A DNA stretch of 64,000 nucleotides from MPNP01 sp965215545 (GTDB taxonomy: Bacteria > Pseudomonadota > Alphaproteobacteria > Rhodobacterales > Rhodobacteraceae). Position numbers and translations under genes: made by a program. The notes under the pieces are model-generated. The model had not been told where the DNA came from, did no database searches, and saw nothing but the letters and a program-made list of their open reading frames with translations. Positions 51,789 through 61,151 of the stretch are shown one piece after another. Each line of letters opens with the position of its first letter. Position 1 is the first letter of the stretch. Location of the stretch: assembly GCA_965215545.1 (NCBI GenBank), contig OZ244066.1, positions 1,798,001 to 1,862,000 of the forward strand. The letters are read 5' to 3'.

Positions 51789-52910
51789 TTACTCCTTTGC
51801 TGATGATTGGTTCGTTGCCACACTCCGGATGAAGCGGGCAAGGTGTTCGCTGGTCATCGATGGCGGTCCATCGGACTGACGTTCCACGAGAATGGCGGGT
51901 TCCAGGATACGAAGCTCCTCAGCCGCCACCCCATTGATGCGCGCCATCAGGATCGTGGCAAGTTGCCACCCGGCGCGGTTCCTGTCGACAGAGAATGTCG
52001 TGAGGGGTGGGGTCGTGTGAGCAGCTTCAGGGACACCATCATACGAGATCACCGAGATGTCGGACCCGATCGCCAGCCCGTAGCGCGCCGCTGTTCGATA
52101 CATGCCAAAGGCCGCCTGATCCGTTGCAAAGAGAAACCCTGTTGGTGGGTCATCGTGGACAAGGAGGGCCTCGCTGGTCTGCGCGCCATGCTCGCTTGTC
52201 ACCGCATCGGTGCAGATGATGGACTCATCGGTTTCCAGCCCCGCTTTGTGCAGACCGGCCAGATACCCCTCATGCCGCAATTTGCTGTAGTGGTACTGCG
52301 AGCGGCCGTTGATGAAGGCGATGCGCCTGTGTCCGAATCCGCAGAGGCGCAGGACGGCCTCCTCCATGGCGGCCTCGCCCCTGATGTCGTACCACGAGCA
52401 TCCCTCGGGGTCGGGACTCCGCCCGAAGAGAACGAAGGGGACACCCTCCTCGCGGAGAAAGTCCAGCCGCGGATCCGCTTCGCTGGTGCGGGGCAGAATG
52501 AAGCCGTCGACCTTGTGTTCAGTGACGAGTCGCTTCAGTGTCGTCAGGGCGCCGGCCTCGGTTTCCGCTGTCGCGACGGTCAGGGTCCAGCCCTGGCTGG
52601 CGGTTGCCCTGGTCACACCGGCCAGAAACCCGGCCAGAAACGGACGATGGGATTCGTTCTGGTTCACCACCAGGACCAGACCGAGCGATTTGGCAAAGCC
52701 CGTCCGGATTGCCTGGGCATGACAGAGGGGATTGTATCCCATTTCCTTGGCTTTCTTCCGGACCCGGCGTTTGGTGCGATCGGATATATCGGCATAGTCA
52801 TTGAGGGCACGGGAAACGGTGCCCTTGGCCAGGTTGAGCGATTGCGCCACATCGGCAATCGTCGTGCGCCGCCGCCGACCTTCGATCTTTCCAGCAAATT
52901 CGGCAGGCAA
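51789..52910 (-). CDS. LacI-family transcriptional regulator
   Basis: 373 residues from a TTG at 52910, chosen because GGAGG sits five bases upstream and because the open frame from 52940 would start on or before the transcription start. The helix-turn-helix is TTIADVAQSLNLAKGTVSRA and the hinge helix follows at ALND...KRRVRKKAKEMGYNP. The sugar-binding domain contains VDGFILPRTSEADPRL and FATDQAAFGMY. It is the first gene of its own operon, so it should repress itself and the transporter through the operator at 52958-52973. Confidence 0.92.
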   Translation of the reverse strand: MPAEFAGKIEGRRRRTTIADVAQSLNLAKGTVSRALNDYADISDRTKRRVRKKAKEMGYNPLCHAQAIRTGFAKSLGLVLVVNQNESHRPFLAGFLAGVTRATASQGWTLTVATAETEAGALTTLKRLVTEHKVDGFILPRTSEADPRLDFLREEGVPFVLFGRSPDPEGCSWYDIRGEAAMEEAVLRLCGFGHRRIAFINGRSQYHYSKLRHEGYLAGLHKAGLETDESIICTDAVTSEHGAQTSEALLVHDDPPTGFLFATDQAAFGMYRTAARYGLAIGSDISVISYDGVPEAAHTTPPLTTFSVDRNRAGWQLATILMARINGVAAEELRILEPAILVERQSDGPPSMTSEHLARFIRSVATNQSSAKE

Positions 52911-52947
52911 TGTGTCCTCCAGCCCGGGAAATTCACGCAAGAATCAC

Positions 52948-52976
52948 AGTCTAGAATCCGAAACCGGTTTCGGCAA
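52948..52976 (-). promoter_or_regulatory. Promoter with LacI-type operator in the spacer
   Basis: On the minus strand TTGCCG (complement of 52971-52976) and TAGACT (complement of 52948-52953) are 17 bases apart. The perfect 16-bp palindrome CCGAAACCGGTTTCGG (52958-52973) lies in the spacer, a classical LacI-family operator with central CG. Bound regulator would block RNA polymerase. Confidence 0.85.
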
Positions 52977-53444
52977 CACCTTTGTGCAATTGCCGGCAAT
53001 CCCCGGCGCACCCCACAGGATCACCGCCCCGGTGCCTCGGACTGTCGGCAAAAAGACCGGAAATTCTTTGGTGCGTTATGGCCCCGCATCATCACGATGA
53101 CATGATTCGTGTCCCGTGCTGACAGGCATCCATTGCGCCGCGAGGGGTCGAGCGGGCACCAGGACACGATGTGCCTGACCCCGGATGGCTGGCCAGGTGG
53201 CGCGATCCGCAACAGACCGGGCATTGACATCCAGCCCCGCATGCTGTCCCGGTGCGTTCGATGGCAGCGGTGTGCGGGTCCGGATCCTCATGGGTCCTCG
53301 CATCCATGCCCCCTGTCCGCAGGGGGTGCAAAAGCCCGCGGACTCCTCCATAGATGGAACGCCGGGCAATCGAAGCATTCCATGGTTGCGGCCTGCATTC
53401 CGGATGCGGCACGATTGGCGGGGACGGGATCGGTGGAGCGGGCC
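52977..53444. other. Divergent intergenic region before the GH4 gene
   Basis: About 470 bases between the LacI operator and the GH4 start. It must contain the GH4-GH2 promoter on the plus strand, but I see no second copy of the palindrome and no clear -35/-10 pair. Confidence 0.4.
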
Positions 53445-54797
53445 ATGAGCAGAACACCCAAAGTGAGTTTTATCGGCGCCGGATCAACGGTCTTTGTCCA
53501 GAATCTTGTCGGGGATATCCTCCTGCAGGAGGCGCTGCAGCCGATCGAGATCGCTCTGATGGACATCGATCCCCAACGGCTCAGGGATGCCGAGATACGG
53601 GTGGCGAGGATGATCGCATCGCTTGGTCTTGCCGCCACCGTCTCCAGCCATACGGACCAGCGGGCAGCCATCGACGGGGCGGATTTCGTCATTGTCGCGT
53701 TTCAGATCGGGGGGTATGATCCCTGCACATGCACGGATTTTGCCGTCCCGAAACGCTATGGGTTGCACCAGACCATCGGGGATACGCTCGGCATCGGCGG
53801 CATCATGCGTGCCCTGCGAACGGTTCCGTATCTCTGGTCACTCTGTGCGGATATGCAGGCCCTGTGTCCGGATGCCATTCTCCTGCAGTATGTCAATCCG
53901 ATGGCGATCAATTGCTGGGCCATCGCGGAACGCTGTCCGCAGGTCAGGATGGTGGGTTTGTGTCACTCCGTACAGGGGACGATCGCGGAACTGGCCCATG
54001 ATCTGGACCTGCCGGTCGCGGCAATCCGCTACCGCTGCGCGGGCATCAACCACATGGCGTTTTTCACGGAACTGCAGTCGGTTGATCGGCAGGGCAGGGT
54101 CCGGGACCTCTACCCGTTGCTGCGGGATGCCTATCGCGCTGGCCGGGTGCCCAAGCCCAATCGATTGAATCCGCGTTGCCCCAACCGTGTGCGATACGAG
54201 GTGATGATGCATCTCGGGTATTTTGTCACCGAGAGTTCCGAGCATTTCGCTGAATATGTGCCATGGTTCATCAAGTCGGCCCGGCCCGAGTTGCTGGATG
54301 AATTCGCCATCCCGCTGGATGAGTATCCAGCCCGTTGCCGCGAGCAGATCGAGGCGTGGGAGAACCAGTCCGATGGTGGAGATGCCGCCGCACAGGTCGA
54401 GACCACCCCCACTCACGAATACGCCGCCACGATTCTCAATTCGGTCTGGACGGATGCCCCATCGACCATCTGGGGCAATGTGCCGAATCGGGGTCTGCTG
54501 CCGCAGCTTCCGGAAGGCTGCTGCGTGGAGGTTCCCTGCACCATCCGACGCGACGGCGTGCATCCGCAATCCGTCGCGCCGCTTCCTCCCCAGCTGACCG
54601 CCCTCATGCGCACCAACATCAACGTCCAGGAACTGACGGTGCGGGCCCTGCTCGAGGAGTCGCGGGAGCACGTCTACCATGCCGCCATGCTGGACCCCCG
54701 CACGGCGGCAGAACTTGATCTGCGGGCCATCCGATCGCTGGTCGATGCATTGATCGCTGCGCACGGTGACTGGATGCCGGCGTGGCTGCGGTCCTGA
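53445..54797 (+). CDS. GH4-family glycosidase (alpha-galactosidase/MelA-like)
   Basis: NAD+- and metal-dependent glycosidase of 450 residues from ATG 53445 (GGTGGAG upstream); the longer frame from 53109 is rejected. The Rossmann motif VSFIGAGSTVF starts the protein. VNPMAINCWAIAER, GLCHSVQGT and GINHMAFF hold the metal-binding Cys and His and are characteristic of the MelA/LplD branch of GH4. No signal peptide: it acts in the cytoplasm on an imported glycoside. Alpha-galactoside or alpha-glucuronide substrates are both possible. The next gene is a GH2 enzyme 19 bases downstream. Confidence 0.92.
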   Translation: MSRTPKVSFIGAGSTVFVQNLVGDILLQEALQPIEIALMDIDPQRLRDAEIRVARMIASLGLAATVSSHTDQRAAIDGADFVIVAFQIGGYDPCTCTDFAVPKRYGLHQTIGDTLGIGGIMRALRTVPYLWSLCADMQALCPDAILLQYVNPMAINCWAIAERCPQVRMVGLCHSVQGTIAELAHDLDLPVAAIRYRCAGINHMAFFTELQSVDRQGRVRDLYPLLRDAYRAGRVPKPNRLNPRCPNRVRYEVMMHLGYFVTESSEHFAEYVPWFIKSARPELLDEFAIPLDEYPARCREQIEAWENQSDGGDAAAQVETTPTHEYAATILNSVWTDAPSTIWGNVPNRGLLPQLPEGCCVEVPCTIRRDGVHPQSVAPLPPQLTALMRTNINVQELTVRALLEESREHVYHAAMLDPRTAAELDLRAIRSLVDALIAAHGDWMPAWLRS

Positions 54798-54816
54798 GAG
54801 CCCGGGCAGTCGAGGG

Positions 54817-57072
54817 ATGGTGCGCACAATCGAGCGGTTCAACAAGGGGTGGCATTTCCATGTCGACCCCCGGCCCGACCTCGTCAGCGTGTTTACCGCC
54901 GGTGAGGAAGTCAGTCTGCCGCACAATGCGGTCGACAGCCCCCTTGACTATTTTGATGAGACCGCCTGGCACCGTCGGTTCTGCTATCAGAAGGAATTCG
55001 CCTGGCGGCCGGCGTTTGCCGGGCGTTGCGTTGCCCTCCGCCTCGATGGCATGATGGCGGATGGCCATGTCTACGTCAATGGCGTGTGTGCCGGCTCGCA
55101 TCGTGATGGCTACACACCGCTGGAGACAGACATCACCGATCTGCTGCAGGCGGGCGTGAACCTGGTGAGCGTGGTTGTGGACGGGACCCAGAATCCGCAG
55201 ATTCCACCCTTTGGCGGCCAGATCGACTACCTGACCTATGCCGGACTGTATCGGGACGTCTGGCTTGTTGTGCGTGACAGGCTGTCGATCGAGACCATCA
55301 GGATCGATGCCAGGTCTGTCCTGACATCGGACCGCTCGATCCGTCTCGGCTGCCGGCTCCGGGGCGCGGTCGGACCGGTCGGTCTGCAGGTGATGATTGA
55401 AGACAGTTCCGGTCAGCCGGTGGCAGAGGCCAGGGGTGAGGCCGTGAACGGGAGCGCGGAGATCCGGCTGACGGAATCGGCGGATCTCCAGCTCTGGGAT
55501 CTCGACACACCGACTCTCTATCGGGTGACTGTCCGGCTGGAGCACGGGTCCGATGATGAGCTGCATGTCATGACGGGGTTTCGTCAGGCCGAGTTTCGAC
55601 CAGACGGTTTTTTTCTGAATGGCCGGCAGGTGAAAATCCGTGGCCTGAACCGCCACCAGTCCTGGCCCTATGTCGGCTATGCCATGGGGCGGCGGGCCCA
55701 GGAGCGGGACGCGGAAATCCTCAAATACGAGCTTGGGTGCAATCTTGTGCGCACATCGCACTATCCCCAGTCCCCCTGGTTCCTGGACCATTGTGACCGC
55801 ATTGGTCTGCTGGTGTTTCCCGAAGCACCGGGTTGGCAGCATGTCGGTGGGACTGTCTGGCAACAGCAGCATCTGGCCAACGTCGAGGCGATGATCCGCC
55901 GCGACCGGCATCACCCCTCGATCATCCTCTGGGGAGTCCGGGTGAATGAGTCCGCTGATCATGACACCCTCTATGCCGAGGCGAATGAACGGGCCCGCAC
56001 CCTCGATCCGGCCCGCCAGACCGCCGGGGTCCGGAATCTGACCGAGAGCACCCTGCTGGAAGATGTCTACACGATGAATGACTTCATCCTGGGGGAAGAG
56101 AGCGCCCCGGGTGCCAACCGGCCCCGGACGGCATTGCGCCCGCGGTCCGAAGTGACAGGGCTGTCCCGACCGGTCCCGTACATGGTCACCGAGTTCAATG
56201 GTCACATGCATCCCACGCGCCGTGACGATCCCGAGGAACGCCAGATCGAACATGTCCGACGCTACCTTGAGGTCCTCAATCACAGCGAGGGGAATCCCGA
56301 CATGGCCGGCTGCATCGGCTGGTGTCTGGCCGATTACAACACCCACAAGGATTTCGGCGCCGGCAACCGCATCTGTCATCACGGTGTCCTCGACATCTTC
56401 CGGTTGCCGAAATTCGCTGCCGGGGTCTATGCCAGCCAGATCGACCCGACCGAGCGGCTGGTCCTCGAGCCGGTGACATGCTGGGCCCGGGGTGAGCGCA
56501 GCCGGGGTGGGGTGTTGCCGCTGATCGTGCTCACCAACTGCGATGCAGTCCGCATGCAGTTCGGTGACGAGGATCCGGTCATCGGCGTGCCGGACCGGGC
56601 AACCTACCCCCATCTGCGCCACCCGCCGGTGGTCTTCACCCACCGGGATTTTGCCAAGGGCGAACTCGGTGGTTGGGGCGAGCGGTGGCAGGATGTCACG
56701 CTGACGGGTCTTCGGGCGGGCGCGGCGGCGATCACCCGCCATCTGGTCTGCAACCCGGTGTTCGCCTCACTGACCCTCATTCCCGATCACTGGCATCTCC
56801 TGGCCTCCGAGCCGGATGATGTCCGGGTGGTCGTGACCGCAAGGGATCAAGTGGGCAACAGGCTTCCCCATGCGTGGTTGCCGATGACCGTCACAGTCCG
56901 GGGGGCGGCCCGCTGCCTCGGGCCGCGGGCGACCCTGGTCCGGGCTGGCCAGGGAGCCTTCTGGATCCGGTCGACCGGCGGTCGGGGTCCCGTGCATGTC
57001 GAGGTGACGGTGCCGGGAATGGCGCGGCGGGCAATCGCACTGGCCTGTGTGGGCGGGGATGCGCCTATTTGA
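54817..57072 (+). CDS. GH2-family glycosidase (beta-galactosidase/beta-glucuronidase-like)
   Basis: 751 residues from ATG 54817. Order: sugar-binding jelly-roll (to about 170), Ig-like domain, then the TIM barrel. IRGLNRHQSWPYVGYAM is the classic barrel entry, the acid/base glutamate is in LWGVRVNESADHD, and the nucleophile is in MVTEFNGHMHPT. No signal peptide, so cytoplasmic. The C-terminal Ig-like tail (about 600-751) is present. It overlaps the convergent permease gene by 8 bases. With GH4 it would degrade a mixed alpha/beta-linked oligosaccharide. Confidence 0.92.
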   Translation: MVRTIERFNKGWHFHVDPRPDLVSVFTAGEEVSLPHNAVDSPLDYFDETAWHRRFCYQKEFAWRPAFAGRCVALRLDGMMADGHVYVNGVCAGSHRDGYTPLETDITDLLQAGVNLVSVVVDGTQNPQIPPFGGQIDYLTYAGLYRDVWLVVRDRLSIETIRIDARSVLTSDRSIRLGCRLRGAVGPVGLQVMIEDSSGQPVAEARGEAVNGSAEIRLTESADLQLWDLDTPTLYRVTVRLEHGSDDELHVMTGFRQAEFRPDGFFLNGRQVKIRGLNRHQSWPYVGYAMGRRAQERDAEILKYELGCNLVRTSHYPQSPWFLDHCDRIGLLVFPEAPGWQHVGGTVWQQQHLANVEAMIRRDRHHPSIILWGVRVNESADHDTLYAEANERARTLDPARQTAGVRNLTESTLLEDVYTMNDFILGEESAPGANRPRTALRPRSEVTGLSRPVPYMVTEFNGHMHPTRRDDPEERQIEHVRRYLEVLNHSEGNPDMAGCIGWCLADYNTHKDFGAGNRICHHGVLDIFRLPKFAAGVYASQIDPTERLVLEPVTCWARGERSRGGVLPLIVLTNCDAVRMQFGDEDPVIGVPDRATYPHLRHPPVVFTHRDFAKGELGGWGERWQDVTLTGLRAGAAAITRHLVCNPVFASLTLIPDHWHLLASEPDDVRVVVTARDQVGNRLPHAWLPMTVTVRGAARCLGPRATLVRAGQGAFWIRSTGGRGPVHVEVTVPGMARRAIALACVGGDAPI

Positions 57073-57913
57073 CGGCACCGAGGGTCAGGCCGGCAATGAA
57101 ATGCCGCTGCATCAGGAAGAACATCAGGACCGGCGGGAGCGCGGCGATGATCGATCCGGCGCTCATCAGATGGTACGCCGCGCGGTACTGGGCGTTGAAA
57201 CTGGTGATCCCGGCGGTCACGGGCTGCGTCTCGGCGCCCTGGGTCAAGACGACGGCCCAGAAATAGTCGTTCCAGATGAAGGTAAAGATCAGCACCGCGA
57301 GGGCCGCAATCGCGGGTTTCATCAACGGCAACACGACGAACCAGAAAATCCTGAACTCGTTCACACCCTCAACCCGGGCCGCCTCGATCAACTCGAAAGG
57401 GAGAGCCCTGATGAAGTTTCGCATGAAGAGTGTGCAGAAACCTGTCTGGAAGGCGACATGAAACAACACCAATCCGGTAATGGTGTTGTAGAGGCCAAGC
57501 TGCAGGGTCAAGTCCCGAACCGGGACCATGAGGATCTGGAAGGGTACAAAATTTCCGGCGACAAACATGAAAAATATCAAGAGATTGGCACGAAACCGAT
57601 AGATCCCGAGAGCAAAGCCTGTCATGCAACTCAAACTCACTGCCCCAATGACAGTGGGCACCGTGATCAGGACCGAATTCAGCAGGTAGCGCGGCATGTC
57701 ACTTTCGAAAAAGACCTTGCCGTAATTGGCAAATCCCTCGAAGGCCGATGGCCATCCCCAATAATTGCCGGTGGTGAAGTCGGCGGCCGGCTTGATCGAG
57801 AAGATCGCGACGGCAATCAACGGGAGAAGCCACATGATCAAGGCCACCGGAAGCAGCATCCGGTAGGTCAGCTGCCAGCCACGCGACGTCCGTTCTATCG
57901 GTGTCGGGAACAT
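57065..57913 (-). CDS. CUT1 sugar ABC permease (MalG-like)
   Basis: 282 residues with six spans and EAA loop IEAARVEGVNEFRIFWFVVL. It begins one base after the MalF-like gene ends. It is the last gene of the minus-strand transporter operon and converges on the GH2 gene with an 8-base overlap. Confidence 0.91.
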   Translation of the reverse strand: MFPTPIERTSRGWQLTYRMLLPVALIMWLLPLIAVAIFSIKPAADFTTGNYWGWPSAFEGFANYGKVFFESDMPRYLLNSVLITVPTVIGAVSLSCMTGFALGIYRFRANLLIFFMFVAGNFVPFQILMVPVRDLTLQLGLYNTITGLVLFHVAFQTGFCTLFMRNFIRALPFELIEAARVEGVNEFRIFWFVVLPLMKPAIAALAVLIFTFIWNDYFWAVVLTQGAETQPVTAGITSFNAQYRAAYHLMSAGSIIAALPPVLMFFLMQRHFIAGLTLGAVK

Positions 57914-57914
57914 G

Positions 57915-58847
57915 TCATGAACCTCTTTCCTCGCGATACATCGACCACAGGAAATAGGCGATGAACACCATCATGATCGCGAACAGCGTGACAGCAATCG
58001 CCGAACCGTAACCCATGCGGAAACCGTATTCTGACAGGGCCACTTCGAACATGTAGTAGGCGAGAACGCGTGATGATCCAAAGGGGCCGCCCTGCGTCAT
58101 CACTGCAATGAAGTCAAAGGATCTGAGCGCGCCGATGATCGTCACCACGAACGCGATGAAGGTTGCGGGTCTGAGTTGCGGCACAATCACATACCACAAC
58201 ATCCTCACACCTTTGGCGCCATCCAGCCGTCCGGCTTCGATCTGCTCCGGATCGACCGCATTGAGCCCGGTGAGATAAAGGATCATGCAATAGGCGGTCT
58301 GGGGCCAGAGTCCCGCGAGGACAATCCCGTACGTGACAAGGTTCTCATCACCGAGAACATTGACCGGACCGAGACCAAAAACGCCGAGAAGCGAGTTCAG
58401 GAGGCCGAAGGTCGGGTCGTAGAACCAGGTAAAGACGAGTCCAACGACCACCTGGCTGATGACAAATGGGAAGAAGAACAGGGACTTGTAGAGACGAATG
58501 CCCGCCACCGTCTGGTTGAGGAACAGAGCAATCAACAATCCGGCCGGAATCGCCAGCAGATACAGAACCAGCCAGAGCACATTGTTCTTCAGCGAAACAA
58601 AGAACGCATCGCGGTCGACAAATTCCCAGTAGAGATCCTCGTAGTTCCGGAATCCGACATACTCCCTGGGTCCCAGCCCATCCCATTCATACAGTGAGAT
58701 GTTGAACGACTGGAAAATGGGAAAAATCACATAGACCAGGAAGAACAGGACAACGGGTGTCAAGAAAAGCCACGGCGCCAGGGCCATCTGGTTGCGCCGC
58801 AGCCATGATCTCTGTCCACCAATCGGCGGCATGTCGGTTCGGGACAT
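57915..58847 (-). CDS. CUT1 sugar ABC permease (MalF-like)
   Basis: 310 residues. First span LFLTPVVLFFLVYVIFPIFQ, followed by a short periplasmic part with NISLYEWDGLGPREYVG, typical of MalF/UgpA-type proteins; EAA loop EQIEAGRLDGAKGVRMLWYV. A hairpin (58879-58905) separates it from the binding-protein gene. Confidence 0.91.
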   Translation of the reverse strand: MSRTDMPPIGGQRSWLRRNQMALAPWLFLTPVVLFFLVYVIFPIFQSFNISLYEWDGLGPREYVGFRNYEDLYWEFVDRDAFFVSLKNNVLWLVLYLLAIPAGLLIALFLNQTVAGIRLYKSLFFFPFVISQVVVGLVFTWFYDPTFGLLNSLLGVFGLGPVNVLGDENLVTYGIVLAGLWPQTAYCMILYLTGLNAVDPEQIEAGRLDGAKGVRMLWYVIVPQLRPATFIAFVVTIIGALRSFDFIAVMTQGGPFGSSRVLAYYMFEVALSEYGFRMGYGSAIAVTLFAIMMVFIAYFLWSMYREERGS

Positions 58848-58878
58848 GAAACCCGGTTTTTCCTCTCGGCCTCAGCGG

Positions 58879-58905
58879 CCGGCAGGATCAGGACAATCCT
58901 GCCGG
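58879..58905 (-). promoter_or_regulatory. Intercistronic hairpin between binding-protein and permease genes
   Basis: Perfect 10-bp stem CCGGCAGGAT/ATCCTGCCGG with a 7-base loop, in the 70-base gap after the binding-protein stop. Same position as the hairpins in the other two CUT1 operons. Confidence 0.75.
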
Positions 58906-58917
58906 AGCCGCTTGGCG

Positions 58918-60183
58918 TTAATTGTAGATCCGCTGACGCGCCCGCTCGAGCCTGGCAAGGATACGGTCAAGCGCGTCGGGTTTGACCATGAACTCCTGGA
59001 AACCCTCCATCGAAACCTTGGCCATCTCGGCTGGTGCATCTCGGTCCCAGAACTGGGCCACGCCACCGGGTGAATTCGTCGACAGCATGGCAAATCCCTC
59101 CCTGAGGAACTTGTCATTGTCAACCGAAGATCTGGCATTGACCGGCAACTGACCCAGATTGCTGCCATTGTTGATCTCGGTCTGCTCGTCTTCCGAGACC
59201 ACGAATTTCAGGAACGCTCGGGCCGCGTCCTTGTTCTCGGCATTCGCTGGAATGTGAAAGGTATCGGTCGGTGCATCCTCCGCCAGCAGCACATCCGGAT
59301 TGATGACTGGAAACTGGTAGAAGTCGATCTGGTCATCGGTCAGTCCGGCATCGCGCAGCGGAGCGACAGCAAAGTTGCCCATCAGGTAATGAACGGCCTC
59401 ACCGTTGACGATGAAGGGCAGGGCTTCCTGCCAACTGTACGTCTGATGGTTGTCGATGAACGCACCCATATCGATCAGCTGATGCCAGTTGGCAAAGGTC
59501 TGCCTGACTCGATCATCTTCCCAGCTGACTTCACCCGCAGCCAGAGACATATGGAAATCGAAGCCATTGGTGCGCATGTTCAGATAGTCGAACCAACCGC
59601 CGGCAGTCCACAGGAATTTGGTCCCGATGGTGAAGCATTTGCGTCCGGAATCGAGAATGGCCTGGCAATTGGCGACAAACTGATCCCAGTCAGCCGCTTC
59701 GCTGAGCCCCAACTCCTCATAGATGTCCTTCCGGTAATAGACGCCCCACTGATAGTAGGTGTAGGGTACACCCCACTGCCTGTCATCAATCGTGAGTGCA
59801 CCTTTCGTCGATGCCAGATTGGCGGCAATGTCCGGATCCTGCCAGAGGTCCGAGACATCCTCGAACAAGCCCGCTTCCACATAGGGGCGCATCCGGTTGG
59901 CAGCATACCAGGTGGCGACATCCGGTGGATTGGCCGTCAGGAAATTGCGGATCTGTGTCTTGTATTCTTCGCGGTCAATCACCGTGACATCGATTTCAAG
60001 ATCAGGGTGCATCGCCTGGAAGCGCTCGATCATCGCTTCCATCGTCGCCCGCGGTGCCGGGTCGGAGGTGTCAAGAAAGATCTTCAGATTTCCGGTCAGG
60101 GCGTGACCATCGCCGAAGGCGCCGCCAGATGTGAAGGCGACTGTTGCAAGCGCCGCAAGCGCCGCTTTGAGGGTGGAGCGCAT
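58918..60183 (-). CDS. Sugar ABC transporter substrate-binding protein
   Basis: 421 residues with signal peptide (MRSTLKAALAALATVAFTSG, cleavage near GAFGDG) and AAGGAGG upstream of ATG 60183. Family 1 solute-binding protein with KTQIRNFLTANPPDVATWYA and GVPYTYYQWGVYYRKDIYEE, a pattern common in oligosaccharide-binding members. It is the first gene of the operon and divergent from the IclR regulator. Ligand unknown; the adjacent GH4/GH2 enzymes suggest a galactoside- or glucuronide-containing oligosaccharide. Confidence 0.91.
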   Translation of the reverse strand: MRSTLKAALAALATVAFTSGGAFGDGHALTGNLKIFLDTSDPAPRATMEAMIERFQAMHPDLEIDVTVIDREEYKTQIRNFLTANPPDVATWYAANRMRPYVEAGLFEDVSDLWQDPDIAANLASTKGALTIDDRQWGVPYTYYQWGVYYRKDIYEELGLSEAADWDQFVANCQAILDSGRKCFTIGTKFLWTAGGWFDYLNMRTNGFDFHMSLAAGEVSWEDDRVRQTFANWHQLIDMGAFIDNHQTYSWQEALPFIVNGEAVHYLMGNFAVAPLRDAGLTDDQIDFYQFPVINPDVLLAEDAPTDTFHIPANAENKDAARAFLKFVVSEDEQTEINNGSNLGQLPVNARSSVDNDKFLREGFAMLSTNSPGGVAQFWDRDAPAEMAKVSMEGFQEFMVKPDALDRILARLERARQRIYN

Positions 60184-60223
60184 TATCTTCTTCCTCCTTG
60201 GGTTGAATGCTGAGAAGTTTCAC

Positions 60224-60246
60224 TATGTGGAAATGGATTCCACATA
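60224..60246. promoter_or_regulatory. IclR-type operator between divergent operons
   Basis: Perfect inverted repeat TATGTGGAA-N5-TTCCACATA in the 101-base divergent region. TTGACA on the plus strand follows at 60247-60252 and TTGTCA is present on the minus strand, so the site can control both directions. Confidence 0.82.
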
Positions 60247-60284
60247 TTGACAATTCTTACTGCATCTGACATCTTCTGTCAATC

Positions 60285-61151
60285 ATGAGTTTGTTGCAAA
60301 AAAAGATCCCGTCCCAGAGCGGCAACCCGGTCCTGAACGGATCGCGATCCGTGGGCGGCACTGTGGGCAAGGCCCTTGATCTGCTTGCCCTGGCCGCAGA
60401 ATTCCGGCGGCCTGTGCGGTTTTCCGAACTCTGTGCACGCAGCACCTATCCCAAGGCCACCGTCCACCGTCTGCTGCAGACCCTGACCAACCAGCGGATG
60501 CTGACCTTCAATACCGACGACCATACCTACTCCCTCGGTCTGCGCCTTGTCCGCCTTGCCCATGCTGCCTGGGAACAGGCATCGCTTGCCCCGGTGGCAC
60601 GACCCTTCATCGACGACCTGTCAAACAGGATCGGAAAGACAGTTCATCTGGCGCAGCTCGACAGCGGCCATGTGCTGTATGTCGACAAACGCAATGCCGC
60701 CGATCCGGTCGAGATGTTCAGTGACTCCGGGCGCATCGGACCGGCCTATTGCACCGGTGTCGGCAAGGCGATGCTCGCCTATCTCGGTGAGTCTGAACTT
60801 GATGAAGCCTTGAAGGAGCAATCGTTTCGACGGTTTACCGGCAATACAATTGTCGATGAAGCGGCCCTGAGGCGTGAACTTGCCAGGGTTCGGGGCCGTG
60901 GTTACGCATGCGACAATGAAGAGCACGAACCGGGTATCCTGTGCATCGCGGCACCGATCCTGACCCCCGCGTGTCGTGTCCTCGGCGCGCTGTCGGTGAC
61001 CGCAACCACCCGGACCAGCAGCCTTGCGGACCTTGCGGAATTGATGCCATTGGTGAAGCACACCGCAGTTCTGATTGCCGAAGAGGCAGTGAGTTGGCAG
61101 TATCCGGAGCAGACATCAACCGCAGAGAGAACGGGAGTGAGCTCGATATGA
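60285..61151 (+). CDS. IclR-family transcriptional regulator
   Basis: 288 residues. Winged helix at the N-terminus (VGGTVGKALDLLALAAEFRR, FSELCARSTYPKATVHRLLQ), then the effector domain with HLAQLDSGHVLYVDKRNAAD and YACDNEEHEPGILCIAAPIL. Divergent from the binding-protein gene with the palindrome at 60224-60246 between them. The stop overlaps the ATPase start (ATGA). It probably controls the transporter and its own operon. Confidence 0.92.
   Translation: MSLLQKKIPSQSGNPVLNGSRSVGGTVGKALDLLALAAEFRRPVRFSELCARSTYPKATVHRLLQTLTNQRMLTFNTDDHTYSLGLRLVRLAHAAWEQASLAPVARPFIDDLSNRIGKTVHLAQLDSGHVLYVDKRNAADPVEMFSDSGRIGPAYCTGVGKAMLAYLGESELDEALKEQSFRRFTGNTIVDEAALRRELARVRGRGYACDNEEHEPGILCIAAPILTPACRVLGALSVTATTRTSSLADLAELMPLVKHTAVLIAEEAVSWQYPEQTSTAERTGVSSI

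Noticed and set aside
54619..56742. 707-residue open frame on the minus strand
   Set aside because: Antisense to the GH4/GH2 genes, low-complexity, no known motif.
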